This document shows positions 62,498-64,000 of a DNA stretch of 64,000 bases, piece after piece. The notes under the pieces are model-generated. The model did no database searches and was not told where the DNA came from. It saw nothing but the letters and a program-made list of their open reading frames with translations. How positions within the stretch are numbered: position 1 is the first letter of the stretch; the number at the start of each line of letters is the position of its first letter. The position numbers and the translations under genes were made by a program. Source of the DNA: Acinetobacter silvestris (GTDB lineage Bacteria > Pseudomonadota > Gammaproteobacteria > Pseudomonadales > Moraxellaceae); NCBI RefSeq assembly GCF_002135235.1, contig NZ_NEGB01000006.1, positions 124,001-188,000 on the forward strand, given 5' to 3'.

Positions 62498-64000
62498 GTG
62501 TCAAAACACAGTATATTCTTGCGTATTTATGCAGGTCTTGTGATTCTTGTATGTTTGGTGGCGATATTTGGATTTTTATTGGTCCAAATTATCAATTATC
62601 AACGTGCGCAAGAATATCGTGAATCGTTGACGGATGGAATTTCCTTTGTCATTAGTGAAGGTGTGGCAAGACAAAAGACTGAACAGCAAAGAATAGATTG
62701 GATATCGGATGCTTCCGATTTGTTGGAGCTTCCGATTTACTATTTGGATGCGAAAAAAATAGATTTATCTCGAACTGAAGAGAAACGCATAGAAAATCAA
62801 CAAGCAGTCGTGCGCTATGATGCAGAAAAAGAAATCGCATATTTAGTGATCGGGGTAAAGAACGACCCGAAACATTTTCTTTATATCAAAGTAGATAGCC
62901 TTGGTGAGCGCCAGATGAAGGCGTTACCGATCTTTATCTTAGATTATCTCGTGTATTACCCTGGGCAAGAACAAGAATATATTGAGGAAATTCAAAAACA
63001 TTTTTCCTATAAGATCGGTATTCAAAAAATTGCAGACATCAATCTTGACTCTGAGCAAGTGGGCCGCTTAAGGGCTGATCAAAGTGTCATTTTATACCGA
63101 GATAGTGCTACTGTAAGAGGAACAACGATTTCGATTATCAGCCCAATGCCGAACCAGTCTGGTTCTGTATTGGTGATTGGGCCCGTTCCCATGTTTAATT
63201 GGATGCCTTTTAAATTGGCGGCGGGGATTACGCTGCTCAGTATGTTTTTATTGAGTCTCGGGGTATATGGTTTAATTGTGCCGATTCAGCGTAAATTACG
63301 CCAAGTCAATGATGCTTTGAATGTAATGAAAACAGGCGATATGTCGATTCGTGTTCCTGTGGAAGGGCATGATGAAATGGCCAGTTTAGCGACCAGCTAT
63401 AATAATATGTCGGATCATATTCAGCGTTTAATTGAATCACAACGTGAGTTAATGCGCGCGGTATCGCATGAATTGCGCACACCAGTTGCTCGGATTCGTT
63501 TTGCAATGGAAATGCTTGCAGATGAAGATGAATATGAATATCGCATGCAACAAGTGGAAATGATTGATAAAGATATTGAAGCATTGAATACCTTGATTGA
63601 TGAAATCATGACCTATGCCAAGTTGGAGCAGGGTACTCCTTCTTTAGATTTTGAAAAAATTGTTTTGGTGGATGTGCTAGAGCAGGTTGCTGTAGAAACT
63701 GAGGCGTTAAAAACACAAAAAGATATTCGACTTGATCCATTATCTTCGGATATTCGAGTTGATGCAGAAAGACGTTATCTTCATCGTGTTGTACAGAATT
63801 TGGTTGGAAATGCAATTCGATACTGTGACAATCAAGTGGTCATTAGTGGTGGTATCGATAAGATCACGAGAATGGCTTTTGTGTGTGTTGAAGATGATGG
63901 GCCAGGAATTCCAGAGGAAGACCGTAAACGTATTTTTGAAGCCTTTGCACGTTTGGATGATAGTCGTACCCGAGCATCAGGAGGGTACGGTTTAGGTTTA
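62498..64000 (+). CDS. bfmS: Sensor histidine kinase BfmS (3' end outside window)
   Basis: 501 codons are open from GTG 62498 (AAAGGA eight bases upstream) to the window end. First membrane helix IYAGLVILVCLVAIFGFLLV, periplasmic domain to about residue 230, second helix ITLLSMFLLSLGVYGLIV-like near 242-262, HAMP (PIQRKLRQVNDALNVM), phospho-acceptor His324 in RAVSHELRTPVARIRF, N-box LVGNAIRYCDNQ and the start of the G boxes (SGGYGLGL). BfmS phosphorylates or dephosphorylates BfmR. Roughly the last 50 residues are missing. Confidence 0.95.
   Translation, partial: MSKHSIFLRIYAGLVILVCLVAIFGFLLVQIINYQRAQEYRESLTDGISFVISEGVARQKTEQQRIDWISDASDLLELPIYYLDAKKIDLSRTEEKRIENQQAVVRYDAEKEIAYLVIGVKNDPKHFLYIKVDSLGERQMKALPIFILDYLVYYPGQEQEYIEEIQKHFSYKIGIQKIADINLDSEQVGRLRADQSVILYRDSATVRGTTISIISPMPNQSGSVLVIGPVPMFNWMPFKLAAGITLLSMFLLSLGVYGLIVPIQRKLRQVNDALNVMKTGDMSIRVPVEGHDEMASLATSYNNMSDHIQRLIESQRELMRAVSHELRTPVARIRFAMEMLADEDEYEYRMQQVEMIDKDIEALNTLIDEIMTYAKLEQGTPSLDFEKIVLVDVLEQVAVETEALKTQKDIRLDPLSSDIRVDAERRYLHRVVQNLVGNAIRYCDNQVVISGGIDKITRMAFVCVEDDGPGIPEEDRKRIFEAFARLDDSRTRASGGYGLGL

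Overview
The window reads as a core chromosomal segment of an Acinetobacter species (Moraxellaceae). Base composition is low to moderate in GC. The BfmR/BfmS two-component pair, the SMC/ScpA/ScpB condensin, ZipA, an AcnD-type methylisocitrate dehydratase and the order bioA-bioF-bioC-bioD all fit that genus. I cannot name the species. I see no rRNA, tRNA, insertion sequence, prophage or CRISPR array.

Layout. 0-11.7 kb: the end of a TonB-dependent receptor, an old-yellow-enzyme reductase, an AEC permease, a Sel1-repeat protein, a DsbC-like isomerase, a small tyrosine phosphatase that seems to start at ATT, a periplasmic PQQ-type sugar dehydrogenase, YgfZ, AcnD and a very AT-rich DUF4365 nuclease-like gene. 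11.8-22.9 kb: mostly small, separately transcribed accessory or stress genes (zinc ribbons, DUF4126, DUF1003, RluA, RraB, SRPBCC, YeaO, YjdM, YegP, DUF2939, NTF2-like, LtrA, Nudix). This part also holds a gene-poor stretch at 14.2-15.0 kb with a candidate structured RNA and a frameshifted DUF6868 gene. 23-36.3 kb: dusC, ypjD, ffh, coaX, birA, a TSUP permease, a GntR regulator, smc, zipA and ligA. 36.5-43.4 kb: a bacterioferritin without the usual haem ligand, a secreted Bcp-type peroxiredoxin and the biotin genes. 43.5-52 kb: rluB, scpB-scpA, yciO, epmC, yceD-rpmF-fabD-fabG-acpP and a LysM/BON protein. 52-64 kb: two membrane proteins sharing one N-terminal domain, a LodA/LodB-type quinoprotein oxidase operon, nrdB, a 43-residue membrane protein, nrdA, bfmR and the start of bfmS.

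How genes work together. Smc (29.8 kb) and ScpA/ScpB (45 kb) are the three parts of one condensin. BioH-like, BioA, BioF, BioC and BioD cover biotin synthesis up to dethiobiotin, and BirA, here without a DNA-binding domain, attaches biotin to carboxylases. FabD, FabG and AcpP form a fatty-acid block behind L32. NrdA and NrdB make deoxyribonucleotides, and two NrdR-box-like sites lie upstream of nrdA. Many genes end at clear hairpin terminators, so most transcription units are short.

Most unusual points: the lodA-lodB pair with visible cofactor residues, the structured RNA candidate near 14.5 kb, the ATT-started phosphatase, the AT-rich DUF4365 gene next to acnD, the bacterioferritin with Ser at position 52, and a GntR regulator placed 10 bp ahead of smc with a matching operator upstream.
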